A DNA stretch of 21,196 nucleotides from Oscillospiraceae bacterium. Lineage in GTDB: Bacteria > Bacillota > Clostridia > Oscillospirales > Ruminococcaceae. The notes under the pieces are model-generated. The model saw nothing but the letters and a program-made list of their open reading frames with translations. It did not search any database and was not told the origin of the DNA. The position numbers were made by a program, and so were the translations under genes. The stretch lies in the NCBI GenBank assembly GCA_022792755.1, contig JAAWBP010000053.1, positions 1 to 21,196 on the forward strand, in the 5' to 3' direction. This document shows positions 14,601 to 21,196 of the stretch, one piece after another; the first letter of the stretch is position 1; each line of letters starts with the position of its first letter.

Positions 14601-14767
14601 CCTTTGCAAATGGAACATCTTTATCATAACCGTAAAATGTAAGAAAGATATCACATGTTTCCTAAAAAATGGGAAACAAATGATGAAGAGATTTTTAAGG
14701 CCGTCGGTTTGAGAGGGAAAGAGGATGGCATCTGCCCGTCAAAATAAAGCGGAGGGGGAAGGAAAAT

Positions 14768-14803
14768 AAAAACGGGGCGGGCTGCCGGGCCCCGCCCCGT
14801 TTT
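14768..14803 (-). terminator. Terminator of the glycosyltransferase gene
   Basis: AAAACGGGGCGGG and CCCGCCCCGTTTT form a 13-bp stem with a TTTTT-ATTTT tail on the minus strand, 5 bp after the stop codon. Confidence 0.92.
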
Positions 14804-14808
14804 CTGGT

Positions 14809-15981
14809 TTAAACCGGCTGTCCCGCCGCACAAAGCGTCTCTTCCGCCTTCGCCGCCCCGGCCTGTTTTACAATAAAATCGCAGAGGACGGCAGTCGAAT
14901 CGGGGTGGGCGAACTCTTTTTGGTTTTCACTCATCCGCTCCGCCAGCCCTTCCTGCGTCAGCAGGTCGGAAACTGCTTGGGTGAGCGGGTAAATTTTGCT
15001 GACCGCGAGCGCCAGGCCGTAGCCCACCATAAAACTGCTGTTGCGGTCTTCCATCCCCGGGATGGCGTTGTCTAAGATCATTGGAACCCTTTTGGCCAGC
15101 CCTTCGGAAAGGGAGATACCGCCGGGCTTGGTGATCATGACGTCGGCCGCATCCATCATCAAGGGGATATTGTAGGAAAAGCCGTAGATATCGAACCGCT
15201 TCTGTGTTTCCAGCTTTTTCAGTTTTTCGCGCATCCGCAGGTTGCTCCCGCAGACGACCATCGCCTGGAAGTCGAACGGGAGGGAGTCGAGCTCAAGAAG
15301 GGTTTTGTCGATCCCGCCGTACCCCATGCTCCCGCCCATAATCAGGATCGTTTTCTTTTCCGGGTCGAGGCAGAGTAGCTCCCGCGCCTGCCGCTTTTCT
15401 GTCTTTTCACAGAATTTCGGGCTGATCGGGATCCCGAACGGGAGGAGCCTCTCTTTGGGCACCTGCTTGATTAAAAACTGCCCGGTCAGCCCCTTCGAGG
15501 CTGTGACGATGTAGTCGATGTAGTCGTTCCCCTGCCAATGGGCCTGGACGGTAAAATCGGTGTCGATGCCGATCACGGGCACGTCAGTCCACCCCTTTGA
15601 CTTGATGGTGTCGATGATGTGGACGCAGTAGACCTGTGTGCAGACGATGAGATCGGGCTGGTACTCGTCCAGATACTTTTTCAGCTGTATTGCAAACGGC
15701 ATGTTTTTGATCCGCGCAAAGGTGTGCTCGTTTAAAGGCTTATACCCCTTCTCCATCGCGTCGTAGTACTTTTCCCCGATCTTGCGGGCGTGGATGGCGG
15801 CGACCGACTTGATTGAAATCAGGTATCCGCCCTGGACGATCTTCTGGAGCGCAGGGCTGAAATAGCGGTACATGTCCAGCACCTTGCAGGAGACCCCCCG
15901 CTCCCGCAGCCCGTTTGCAATCGAGCGGGCAACCGCGTTATGACCCTGTCCGATGGTCGCAGTAATAATCAGAACTTTCAA
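14809..15981 (-). CDS. GT28 diacylglycerol glycosyltransferase, MGDG synthase/UgtP-like
   Basis: From a TTG start this is a 390-residue protein beginning MKVLIITATIGQGHN. GQGHN (11-15) is the N-terminal acceptor-side motif of MGDG-synthase-like enzymes; MGGSMGYGG (215-223) and TKPGGISLSEGLA (284-296) form the nucleotide-sugar site of the C-terminal Rossmann domain. The family transfers a sugar from a UDP-sugar to diacylglycerol at the inner face of the membrane, making glycolipids and lipoteichoic acid anchors. TTG at 15981 is preferred because AGGGGGG stands 7 nt before it and the family N-terminus begins there; ATG at 16053 gives 24 extra residues without a site. It is followed by its own terminator. 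UDP-glucose versus UDP-galactose use cannot be told. Confidence 0.9.
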   Translation of the reverse strand: MKVLIITATIGQGHNAVARSIANGLRERGVSCKVLDMYRYFSPALQKIVQGGYLISIKSVAAIHARKIGEKYYDAMEKGYKPLNEHTFARIKNMPFAIQLKKYLDEYQPDLIVCTQVYCVHIIDTIKSKGWTDVPVIGIDTDFTVQAHWQGNDYIDYIVTASKGLTGQFLIKQVPKERLLPFGIPISPKFCEKTEKRQARELLCLDPEKKTILIMGGSMGYGGIDKTLLELDSLPFDFQAMVVCGSNLRMREKLKKLETQKRFDIYGFSYNIPLMMDAADVMITKPGGISLSEGLAKRVPMILDNAIPGMEDRNSSFMVGYGLALAVSKIYPLTQAVSDLLTQEGLAERMSENQKEFAHPDSTAVLCDFIVKQAGAAKAEETLCAAGQPV

Positions 15982-16420
15982 AAAAACACCCCCCTGTGCA
16001 GCCTTTTGGGGACTGCACTGTCTGTTTTTCCGAGGAACTGCCGCCTCCTTCATAAATTATTCCGTTCTGCCAATAGGGTACCATAAAATAAGCGGTAATT
16101 CAATTACATTCCGTAATCCTTTCTGAATTCTTAAAGCTTTTCCACTCCGTTTTTTCGGTTTGCCCCGCACAAATCAGCTGCGGGTGGGGTAGACTGGCTG
16201 AAAGATGACGCTGCTCCCGTCAGCATACACCCTCATCGCCTGCAATTTGCCGGCCTTGCCGTCCTCCGGCAAAAGGCCCATTTTTTGAAGGCGGAATGGT
16301 TTTACAAGGCGGAAAAATTTTGTGTGCGGCGTTCAGAATGCAGGATTACCGAACGGTTTCGGGGTTTTACGCAAAGCGTAAAGAAAAAGTTTTCCCTGCA
16401 AATCCAGCTTCTTCCAGGAT
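15982..16420. other. Intergenic stretch, possible small reading frame
   Basis: No recognisable gene lies between the glycosyltransferase and the ABC ATPase. A minus-strand frame at 16281-16174 (35 codons from ATG, open upstream to 16335) has GC-rich third positions like the genes here and reads sensibly (ends FQPVYPTRS) but has no ribosome binding site. It may be a gene remnant. A permease partner for the ATPase is not present. Confidence 0.35.
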
Positions 16421-17104
16421 TTACACCTGTTCCGGGCCGCTCAGCCGCCCGTCGCTCATGGTGCAAACCCGCTGCGCACTCGCTGCGACCGAGGGGTCGT
16501 GGGTGATCAGCAGGATGGTTTTCCCCTCCTCGTGGAGCTCCCTGAGGATTTCCATAATCTCCCCGCCCGAGCGGCTGTCCAGGTTGCCGGTCGGCTCGTC
16601 CGCCAGCAAAACAGGGGGACGGGCAGCGATTGCCCGGGCAATCGCGACCCGCTGCTGCTGCCCACCGGACATCTGGTTTGGACGGTGGTTCATCCGGTTT
16701 TTAAGGCCCACCCGCTCGAGTGCATCAGCCGCCAGCTCCCGCCGCTCCGGGCGGGACATCCCCCGGTAGATCAGGGGGAGTTCTACGTTTTCCGCCGCGT
16801 TCAGCCCGGGGATGAGGTGGAATCCCTGAAAGATGAACCCGATCTTCTTGTTCCGGATTTCCGACAGCTTCTTTTCGGGGCAGGAGAGCACGTCGCAGCT
16901 GTCGAGCTCGTAGCGGCCCGCCGTGGGGAGGTCGAGACAGCCGACGATGTTCATCATCGTCGATTTTCCCGAACCGCTCGCCCCGACGATTGCAATAAAT
17001 TCCCCGGCCCGGGCCGAAAAATCGACCCCGTCCAGCGCTTTTACCAGGGTTTCGCCCCGGCGGTACCATTTGGTGATTCCTTCCATCCGGATCAGTTCTT
17101 CCAT
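16421..17104 (-). CDS. MacB/LolD-type ABC transporter ATP-binding protein
   Basis: The 227-residue ATPase has Walker A GASGSGKST (41-49), Q-loop Gln93, signature MSGGQQQR (145-152), Walker B VLLADEP with Glu170, the NLDS D-loop and switch His202. This is the pattern of the MacB/LolD/FtsE group, which normally works with an FtsX-like permease to export lipoproteins, peptides or antibiotics by a mechanical cycle. The ATG follows GGGAGGA. All catalytic residues are intact, so the protein should bind and hydrolyse ATP. The usual permease is absent on both sides: downstream lies a 440-bp gap and upstream a 366-bp gap and a divergent small gene. It either uses a permease encoded elsewhere or is a remnant of a lost operon. 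Confidence 0.93.
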   Translation of the reverse strand: MEELIRMEGITKWYRRGETLVKALDGVDFSARAGEFIAIVGASGSGKSTMMNIVGCLDLPTAGRYELDSCDVLSCPEKKLSEIRNKKIGFIFQGFHLIPGLNAAENVELPLIYRGMSRPERRELAADALERVGLKNRMNHRPNQMSGGQQQRVAIARAIAARPPVLLADEPTGNLDSRSGGEIMEILRELHEEGKTILLITHDPSVAASAQRVCTMSDGRLSGPEQV

Positions 17105-17327
17105 TCCCTTTGTCCTCCCGTCCTGCCTTTTCTTTTAGTATGTTCCAATTTGAGGAAAGAAACACGGTTTCCGCAGTTTTTTGCTCTGTAAAAAAGGAAG
17201 TTTTCCACCCCGGCAATAAAAACAGATGGCGGTTCTACATCTCTGTACGTACTGTGACAGGGAATTTTGGAATTCCAGAGCAAGATAAAATCTGGGACAA
17301 CCCAAAATAACTTTCTTAAGAATTCTA
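17105..17327. other. Divergent intergenic region before the small membrane protein gene
   Basis: No gene is seen. It contains the 10-bp palindrome TGGAATTCCA (17267-17276) and GTACGTAC. A confident promoter for the leftward ABC ATPase could not be found. Confidence 0.35.
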
Positions 17328-17356
17328 TTGACATTCATTCGAATGTTTGGTAAAAT
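17328..17356 (+). promoter_or_regulatory. Strong promoter with an operator-like inverted repeat in its spacer
   Basis: TTGACA (17328-17333), a 17-bp spacer and TAAAAT (17351-17356). ACATTC-ATTC-GAATGT, a perfect 6-bp inverted repeat starting in the -35 box, and the nested palindrome CATTCGAATG (17336-17345) occupy the spacer. A repressor bound here would block RNA polymerase. A leader of about 105 nt follows, containing AGGCCTTAAAGGCCT and a second TATAAT (17423-17428) without a -35 box. Confidence 0.7.
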
Positions 17357-17470
17357 CAAGATAAAGAATTGCAAAAATTACTTTTTCAGAAAAAGAAAGG
17401 AAAAACATCTTTTTTGTGGTACTATAATAAAAAGGAGGCCTTAAAGGCCTGAGCAAAAAGAGGGGAAGAG

Positions 17471-17731
17471 ATGGAGTTTCTTTTTGAGTTTCTCGCGGAA
17501 GTCGTCGTAGAATGTTTGGGTGAAGCGGCATGCAGCAGCAAGGTTCCACGGCCTTTCCGAATCCTGATTGCCGTGGCAGTGGGGCTGTTCTTCCTGGCAC
17601 TTCTTGGGCTTTTCCTATATTTATTGGTTGTTTCGCAAAATTTCCTAGAAAAAGCGATTATGGGACTGGCGGCTGCGCTGTTGGTCGTTCTCCTGATTTT
17701 TTTCGTAAGGAAGGTAATCAAAAAACTTTAG
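17471..17731 (+). CDS. Small two-helix membrane protein of unknown function
   Basis: I do not recognise this 86-residue protein. It has an acidic, hydrophobic N-terminus (MEFLFEFLAEVVVECLGE), then two transmembrane helices (about 29-53 and 62-79) and a basic tail FVRKVIKKL, which should face the cytoplasm. Two cysteines (15 and 21) sit before the first helix. GAGGGGAAG precedes the ATG. A near-consensus promoter with an operator-like palindrome suggests a regulated single gene. Six bases after the stop is a perfect AGCGGAA-TGC-TTCCGCT hairpin, followed by a mosaic repeat. Confidence 0.72.
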   Translation: MEFLFEFLAEVVVECLGEAACSSKVPRPFRILIAVAVGLFFLALLGLFLYLLVVSQNFLEKAIMGLAAALLVVLLIFFVRKVIKKL

Positions 17732-17736
17732 GGACG

Positions 17737-18075
17737 AGCGGAATGCTTCCGCTGTCGATACGCGGCCGGGTGGCCCCGGCGGGACAGTCGCGATTCATAA
17801 GTTGCTCTGGGATTGGGCCTGTTACCCCGCGAGGCGCCTCGCAGGATAAAAACCTTAAAACCGATCAAACGTTTGAGTGCGAAATACCGGCGGAGGTACT
17901 CCGCCCCGCGCGGCACATTGTACTTGTATTATCGCAGGCATCTCGCAGGACAAAGCCTTAGAGAATGGCAGAACGTTCGGGTGCGAATTGTCCAGCCCGG
18001 TCACGGGCCTCGCAGGTTTATTGCCCCAAAATCAGTAAAACATTGGTGTGCGAATTACCGGCGGAGATACTCCGC
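17737..18075 (-). repeat. Mosaic repeat with three A arms upstream of the ABC exporter operon
   Basis: In reverse orientation: hairpins 17737-17753 and 17765-17780 (GCCGGG-TGGC-CCCGGC), B arm 17789-17833 joined almost without loop to an A arm at 17835-17883, hairpin 17890-17904 (GCGGAG-GTA-CTCCGC), and two further A arms at 17938-17986 and 18007-18055 without matching B arms. The final hairpin (18061-18075, GCGGAG-ATA-CTCCGC) ends 5 bp before the GGAG of the next gene. No promoter for that operon was recognised, so it may lie within the repeat or the operon may be read through from upstream. Confidence 0.85.
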
Positions 18076-18092
18076 TGAAAGGAGAGAATAGG

Positions 18093-18824
18093 ATGGCAGC
18101 TACATTGAAAGTGGAAAACCTGAGCAAAAAATACGCCAAGGTGGAAGGTGCCAAGCAGGTGAGCTTCGAGATTGAACGGGGGGAGGTCTTTGCGCTGATC
18201 GGCCCGAATGGGGCCGGGAAGACGACGACCATCCGGATGATCGCGACCCTGCTGACCCCGACGGGCGGGGACGCCTTTGTGGAGGGGCACAGCGTCGTCC
18301 GCGAGCCGGGGAAGGTCCGGGAGCGGATCACCTACCTGCCGGACGAGGCGGGCGCCTACAAGAACATGACGGGGCGGAATTACTTAAAGTTTATGGCCGC
18401 CCTCTTTACAAACGACAAAAGGGAGCAGGGGGAAGCGGTCGGCCGCGCGGTTGAAATCGCGGCGCTGGGGCAGCGGCTGGACGACAAGATCGCCAGCTAC
18501 TCCCGCGGGATGATCCGCAAGCTCCTGCTGGCCCGGGCGGTCATGACCCACCCCGCCCTCGCGATGCTGGATGAGCCCACCTCCGGGCTCGATATCCTCA
18601 ACGCATTGGAAATCCGGCGGATGATCCGGCGGCTTGCCGACGAGGAGGGGATGAGCTTCCTCATCTCAAGCCACAATATGCTGGAGATCGAGTCCCTGTC
18701 CGACCGGGTGGGGATTATCAACCAAGGGCGGCTGCTGGTCACCGGGCGGCCGGACGACCTGAAAAATCAGTTCAACGCCGATAATCTTGAAGAAGTTTTT
18801 GAAAGGGCGGTGGAGCAGGAATGA
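18093..18824 (+). CDS. NatA-like ABC transporter ATP-binding protein
   Basis: The 243-residue ATPase has Walker A GPNGAGKTT (37-45), Walker B LAMLDEP (156-162) and switch His194. The signature is degenerate: SYSRGM (135-140) instead of LSGGQ, as in the NatA/CcmA-like group. It pairs with the ABC-2 permease that overlaps its stop codon (ATGA, 18821-18824). In Bacillus NatAB extrudes sodium; relatives export drugs or peptides, so the substrate is uncertain. The ATG at 18093 follows AAAGGAGAG; an in-frame ATG at 18048 lies in the repeat and is rejected. A GC hairpin immediately upstream of the ribosome binding site could affect translation. Confidence 0.93.
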   Translation: MAATLKVENLSKKYAKVEGAKQVSFEIERGEVFALIGPNGAGKTTTIRMIATLLTPTGGDAFVEGHSVVREPGKVRERITYLPDEAGAYKNMTGRNYLKFMAALFTNDKREQGEAVGRAVEIAALGQRLDDKIASYSRGMIRKLLLARAVMTHPALAMLDEPTSGLDILNALEIRRMIRRLADEEGMSFLISSHNMLEIESLSDRVGIINQGRLLVTGRPDDLKNQFNADNLEEVFERAVEQE

Positions 18825-20128
18825 AATTCTGGACACTTCTCAAAAAAGAGCTCCGCGAAATGCTGAGCGTTTCCACCCTGGTCGGGATGGTCGTCGCCAT
18901 GGGCGTGTTTTTCCTGCTCGGGCAGGTGATGACCGGGATCACCCAGGACAGCCAGGACAAGGCCGGAATGGTCCACATCATCGACGAAGACGGTTCGGCC
19001 CTCTCCCGGGAATGCATCGGCCTCCTCCGCGAAAACGGCTTCGAGGTGGTCGAGGAATCCCCTGTCGAGGCGGAGGGTGCGCTCCGGTACAAGCCCCAGG
19101 GGGATTTTGACCTCCTCGTCATCCCGAACGGGTTCGAGGCGGATATCCTAAAGGGCCAAAAAACAGAGGTTCAGGTGTATTCCGTCCTCAACAGCCTCTC
19201 TATGGGCGGGATGTTCAGCTACTCCGGCAGCGACGCGGTCGTCTCGATGATGAACGAGGCGGTTTCCCTCAAGCTCCTCTCCCAGAATCTGGCGGAGGGG
19301 ACGGCGGCCAGCCCGGATTTCCTCAAAAACCCGGTGGCGGCCGGGGAGACGACCTTCGTGGCGGATCAGTCCGCCCGGGTGAGCGCCGGCGTCTTGGCGA
19401 GCTTTGCCATGAGCCAGACCATGTTTGTCCCAATTGTGGTCTTTATCCTCGTCCTTTTTGCATCCCAGATGGTGGCGTCTGCCATTGCCAATGAAAAAGG
19501 GGATAAAACGTTGGAAACCCTTCTCTGCACACCGGTCTCCCGGGTGGCGGTTCTTTCGGCCAAAATGTGCGGCGCGGGGATCGTCTCCCTCCTGATGGCC
19601 GCCGTCTATATGGTCGGCTTCTCCAGCTATATGAACGGGATGATGGGCGCCCCCGCCGAAGGGATGTCCCAGGAGCTGGGGAATGCGCTCGACGCGCTCG
19701 GGATCAACCTGGGGGCGATGGATTATGTCCTGATCGGCCTCCAGCTCTTCCTCACCATCCTGATCGCCCTGGCCGCCAGTATGATCCTGGGGGCGCTTGC
19801 GAGCGATATCAAGTCGGCCCAGACGGCGGTCATGCCGCTGATGTTCTCCCTTTTGATCCCCTACATGATGACGATGTTCACCGATATCAACTCTTTCTCC
19901 CTCCCGCTGCGGCTTTTGATCTACGCCATTCCCTTTACCCACACCTTCATCGCAAACAGCAACATGATCTTCGACAACCTGCCCTTGTATTTCGGCGGGC
20001 TCGCCTATCAGCTCCTCTTCCTTATCGTGATTATGTTTTTCGCCGTCAAGCTCTTTTCGGGCGACCGGATTTTCACCATCCGGCTCAACTTCGGGAAGAA
20101 GCGGCGCAAAGCGCTTCCGAATGAATAA
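18821..20128 (+). CDS. NatB-like ABC-2 family permease
   Basis: This 435-residue membrane protein begins MKFWTLLKKELREML, the usual cytoplasmic start of ABC-2 permeases, with helix 1 at about 17-38. A large extracytoplasmic domain (about 39-195) follows, then a cluster of about five helices from 200 to 415, with NEKGDKTLETLLCTPVSR (coupling segment) between helices 2 and 3. The topology matches the NatB/YhaP group. Its start overlaps the ATPase stop, so the two are translated together, and they should form an exporter in the cytoplasmic membrane. The substrate is unknown. Confidence 0.92.
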   Translation: MKFWTLLKKELREMLSVSTLVGMVVAMGVFFLLGQVMTGITQDSQDKAGMVHIIDEDGSALSRECIGLLRENGFEVVEESPVEAEGALRYKPQGDFDLLVIPNGFEADILKGQKTEVQVYSVLNSLSMGGMFSYSGSDAVVSMMNEAVSLKLLSQNLAEGTAASPDFLKNPVAAGETTFVADQSARVSAGVLASFAMSQTMFVPIVVFILVLFASQMVASAIANEKGDKTLETLLCTPVSRVAVLSAKMCGAGIVSLLMAAVYMVGFSSYMNGMMGAPAEGMSQELGNALDALGINLGAMDYVLIGLQLFLTILIALAASMILGALASDIKSAQTAVMPLMFSLLIPYMMTMFTDINSFSLPLRLLIYAIPFTHTFIANSNMIFDNLPLYFGGLAYQLLFLIVIMFFAVKLFSGDRIFTIRLNFGKKRRKALPNE

Positions 20129-20143
20129 AAAGGGGGCAGTGAG

Positions 20144-20878
20144 ATGGCGCGCACCGTTTTGATCACAGGCGCCTCCCGCGGGATCGGCGCCGCTGCCGCC
20201 CGGCGGTTTGCCGAGGCGGGCGACCGGGTGGCGGTCAACTACCTCCGCAGGAAAGAGAAAGCGGAGGGGCTGGCGGCGGAGCTGCGAAAAAAAGGGTTCC
20301 AGGCGGAATCCTTCCAGGCCGACGTCTCGAAGGAGGCGGAGGTCTGCCGGATGTTCGAAGAGATCCGCGGGGCGTTCGGCCCGGTGGAGGTGCTGGTCAA
20401 CAATGCCGGCATCGCGGAGCAGAAGCCCTTTGCCGACATCACCGAGCAGGACTGGGAGCGGATGTTCCAGGTCAACGTCAAGGGGATGTACCTCTGCGCC
20501 CGGGCGGCACTCTCCGGCTTCCTGCAGAGGCAGGCGGGCTGTATTGTCAACCTCTCCTCCGTCTGGGGGCTGACCGGCGCCTCCTGCGAGGTGCACTATT
20601 CGGCGGCCAAGGCGGCGGTGATCGGCTTCACCAAGGCGCTCGCAAAGGAGCTGGGTCCCTCTCAAGTCCGGGTCAACTGCGTGGCGCCCGGCGTGATCGA
20701 AACAGACATGAACGCAGCCCTTTCCGCCGAGACAATGGAGCAGCTCCGGGAGGAGACCCCGATGGGGGCGGTCGGCACGCCGGAACAGGCCGCGGATGCG
20801 GTCTTCTTCTTGGCGTCGGAGCGGGCGGCTTTCATCACAGGGCAGGTGCTCAGCCCGAACGGCGGCTTTTGGATTTAA
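20144..20878 (+). CDS. SDR family oxidoreductase, FabG-like
   Basis: The 244-residue classical short-chain dehydrogenase has TGASRGIG (8-15) for the cofactor, Asp60 in QADVS, NNAG (86-89), and the catalytic set Asn111, Ser139, Tyr152 and Lys156 (YSAAK). Length and the ending SPNGGFWI fit 3-oxoacyl-ACP reductase FabG and its relatives. Such enzymes reduce ketones with NAD(P)H; the basic residues after NY in NYLRRKEK favour NADPH. It starts 15 bp after the permease stop with an AGGGGG site, so it is probably the third gene of the exporter operon. It is not in a fatty-acid cluster, so a FabG role in lipid synthesis is doubtful. A repeat follows the stop. Confidence 0.92.
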   Translation: MARTVLITGASRGIGAAAARRFAEAGDRVAVNYLRRKEKAEGLAAELRKKGFQAESFQADVSKEAEVCRMFEEIRGAFGPVEVLVNNAGIAEQKPFADITEQDWERMFQVNVKGMYLCARAALSGFLQRQAGCIVNLSSVWGLTGASCEVHYSAAKAAVIGFTKALAKELGPSQVRVNCVAPGVIETDMNAALSAETMEQLREETPMGAVGTPEQAADAVFFLASERAAFITGQVLSPNGGFWI

Positions 20879-20913
20879 ACGTCTGCGCCGTCTGTGGCCA
20901 GACTGGCCAGTCG

Positions 20914-21196
20914 AGGCGGAGTGCCTCCGCTGCCAATCGCGATCCACAGGCAGACAAAATAACAACGCTGGTAACCCGCGAGATACATGTTTTGTACAAC
21001 GCGCCTCGCAGGACAATAACCTAAAAACAGACAAAACCTTGGGGTGCGTATTGGCTAGCCCGGCCACGGGTTGCGAATTACCTGCGGCAGCTTGCCGCCC
21101 CGCGAGGCAGGGTGGTTTATTGATAAAATGCATCTCGCAGGATAGCCGCTTAAAGGCTGTTAAAACGTTCGGGTGCGAATTGTCCAGCCCAGTCAC
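20914..21196 (-). repeat. Mosaic repeat at the right end of the window
   Basis: Reverse orientation: hairpin 20916-20930 (GCGGAG-TGC-CTCCGC), B arm 20938-20984, loop and A arm 21004-21050, then hairpin 21084-21098 (GCGGCA-GCT-TGCCGC) and another A arm at 21130-21180 before the window ends in the outer module. The B arm is identical to 2179-2225. A long minus-strand open frame across 19148-21196 is a shadow of the permease and SDR genes. Confidence 0.85.

Noticed and set aside
19148..21196. 682-codon open frame on the minus strand
   Set aside because: It is antisense to the permease and SDR genes, both of which have clear family motifs and ribosome binding sites; its composition is typical of a GC-rich shadow frame.

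Overview
The window looks like a GC-rich Firmicute of the Clostridia, most plausibly an Oscillospiraceae/Ruminococcaceae gut anaerobe. This is inferred from strong GGAGG-type ribosome binding sites, sigma-A-type promoters, TTG start use, a UgtP-like GT28 glycosyltransferase, a NatA/NatB-type ABC pair and a DUF342 (FapA) protein. No rRNA, tRNA, CRISPR array, phage module, insertion sequence or transposase gene was found.

Layout. Left flank (1-7.3 kb): a DMT/EamA transporter (-), a small nitroreductase (-), the translationally coupled pair yaaA and DUF5131/Gp37-Gp68 (+), a Qnr-like pentapeptide-repeat protein (-), an aminoglycoside-phosphotransferase-fold kinase (-) and a HAD phosphatase (-). 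Centre (7.5-17.7 kb): a dCache chemoreceptor (-), a MATE exporter (+), a fapA-cheX-cheY-like operon (-), a GT28 glycolipid glycosyltransferase (-), an orphan MacB/LolD-type ABC ATPase (-) and a two-helix membrane protein (+). Right flank (17.7-21.2 kb): a NatA/NatB-like ABC exporter operon followed by a FabG-like SDR reductase (+).

The most striking content is not a protein. Nearly every intergenic gap in the two flanks is filled by a dispersed, modular repeat. It has an A arm (about 48 bp), a variable loop and a B arm (about 46 bp). The A and B arms meet in a CCYGCGAG/CTCGCRGG stem, and the unit is bordered by short GC-rich hairpins. Across copies the hairpin stems change in a compensated way (GCGGAG/CTCCGC versus GCGGGG/CCCCGC) while their 3-nt loops vary freely, which suggests that the folded form is maintained. 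Some copies are almost identical (47 of 47 bases for two B arms 18.7 kb apart). The family is absent from the 10-kb central block. One copy supplies the last codons of the DMT transporter, and others abut stop codons or a ribosome binding site. An array of five perfect hairpins lies within one repeat-filled gap.

Other regulatory content: a palindromic leader hairpin occurs next to TATAAT boxes upstream of both the DMT and HAD genes. A structured, terminator-ended segment between the glycosyltransferase and fapA could be a small RNA. Several promoters have exact 17-18 bp spacing, two of them with palindromes inside the spacer. The central block joins sensing (chemoreceptor, CheY- and CheX-like proteins, FapA) with envelope functions, but no flagellar genes, CheA or CheW are visible. 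All functions are inferred from motifs seen by eye; no database search was run.
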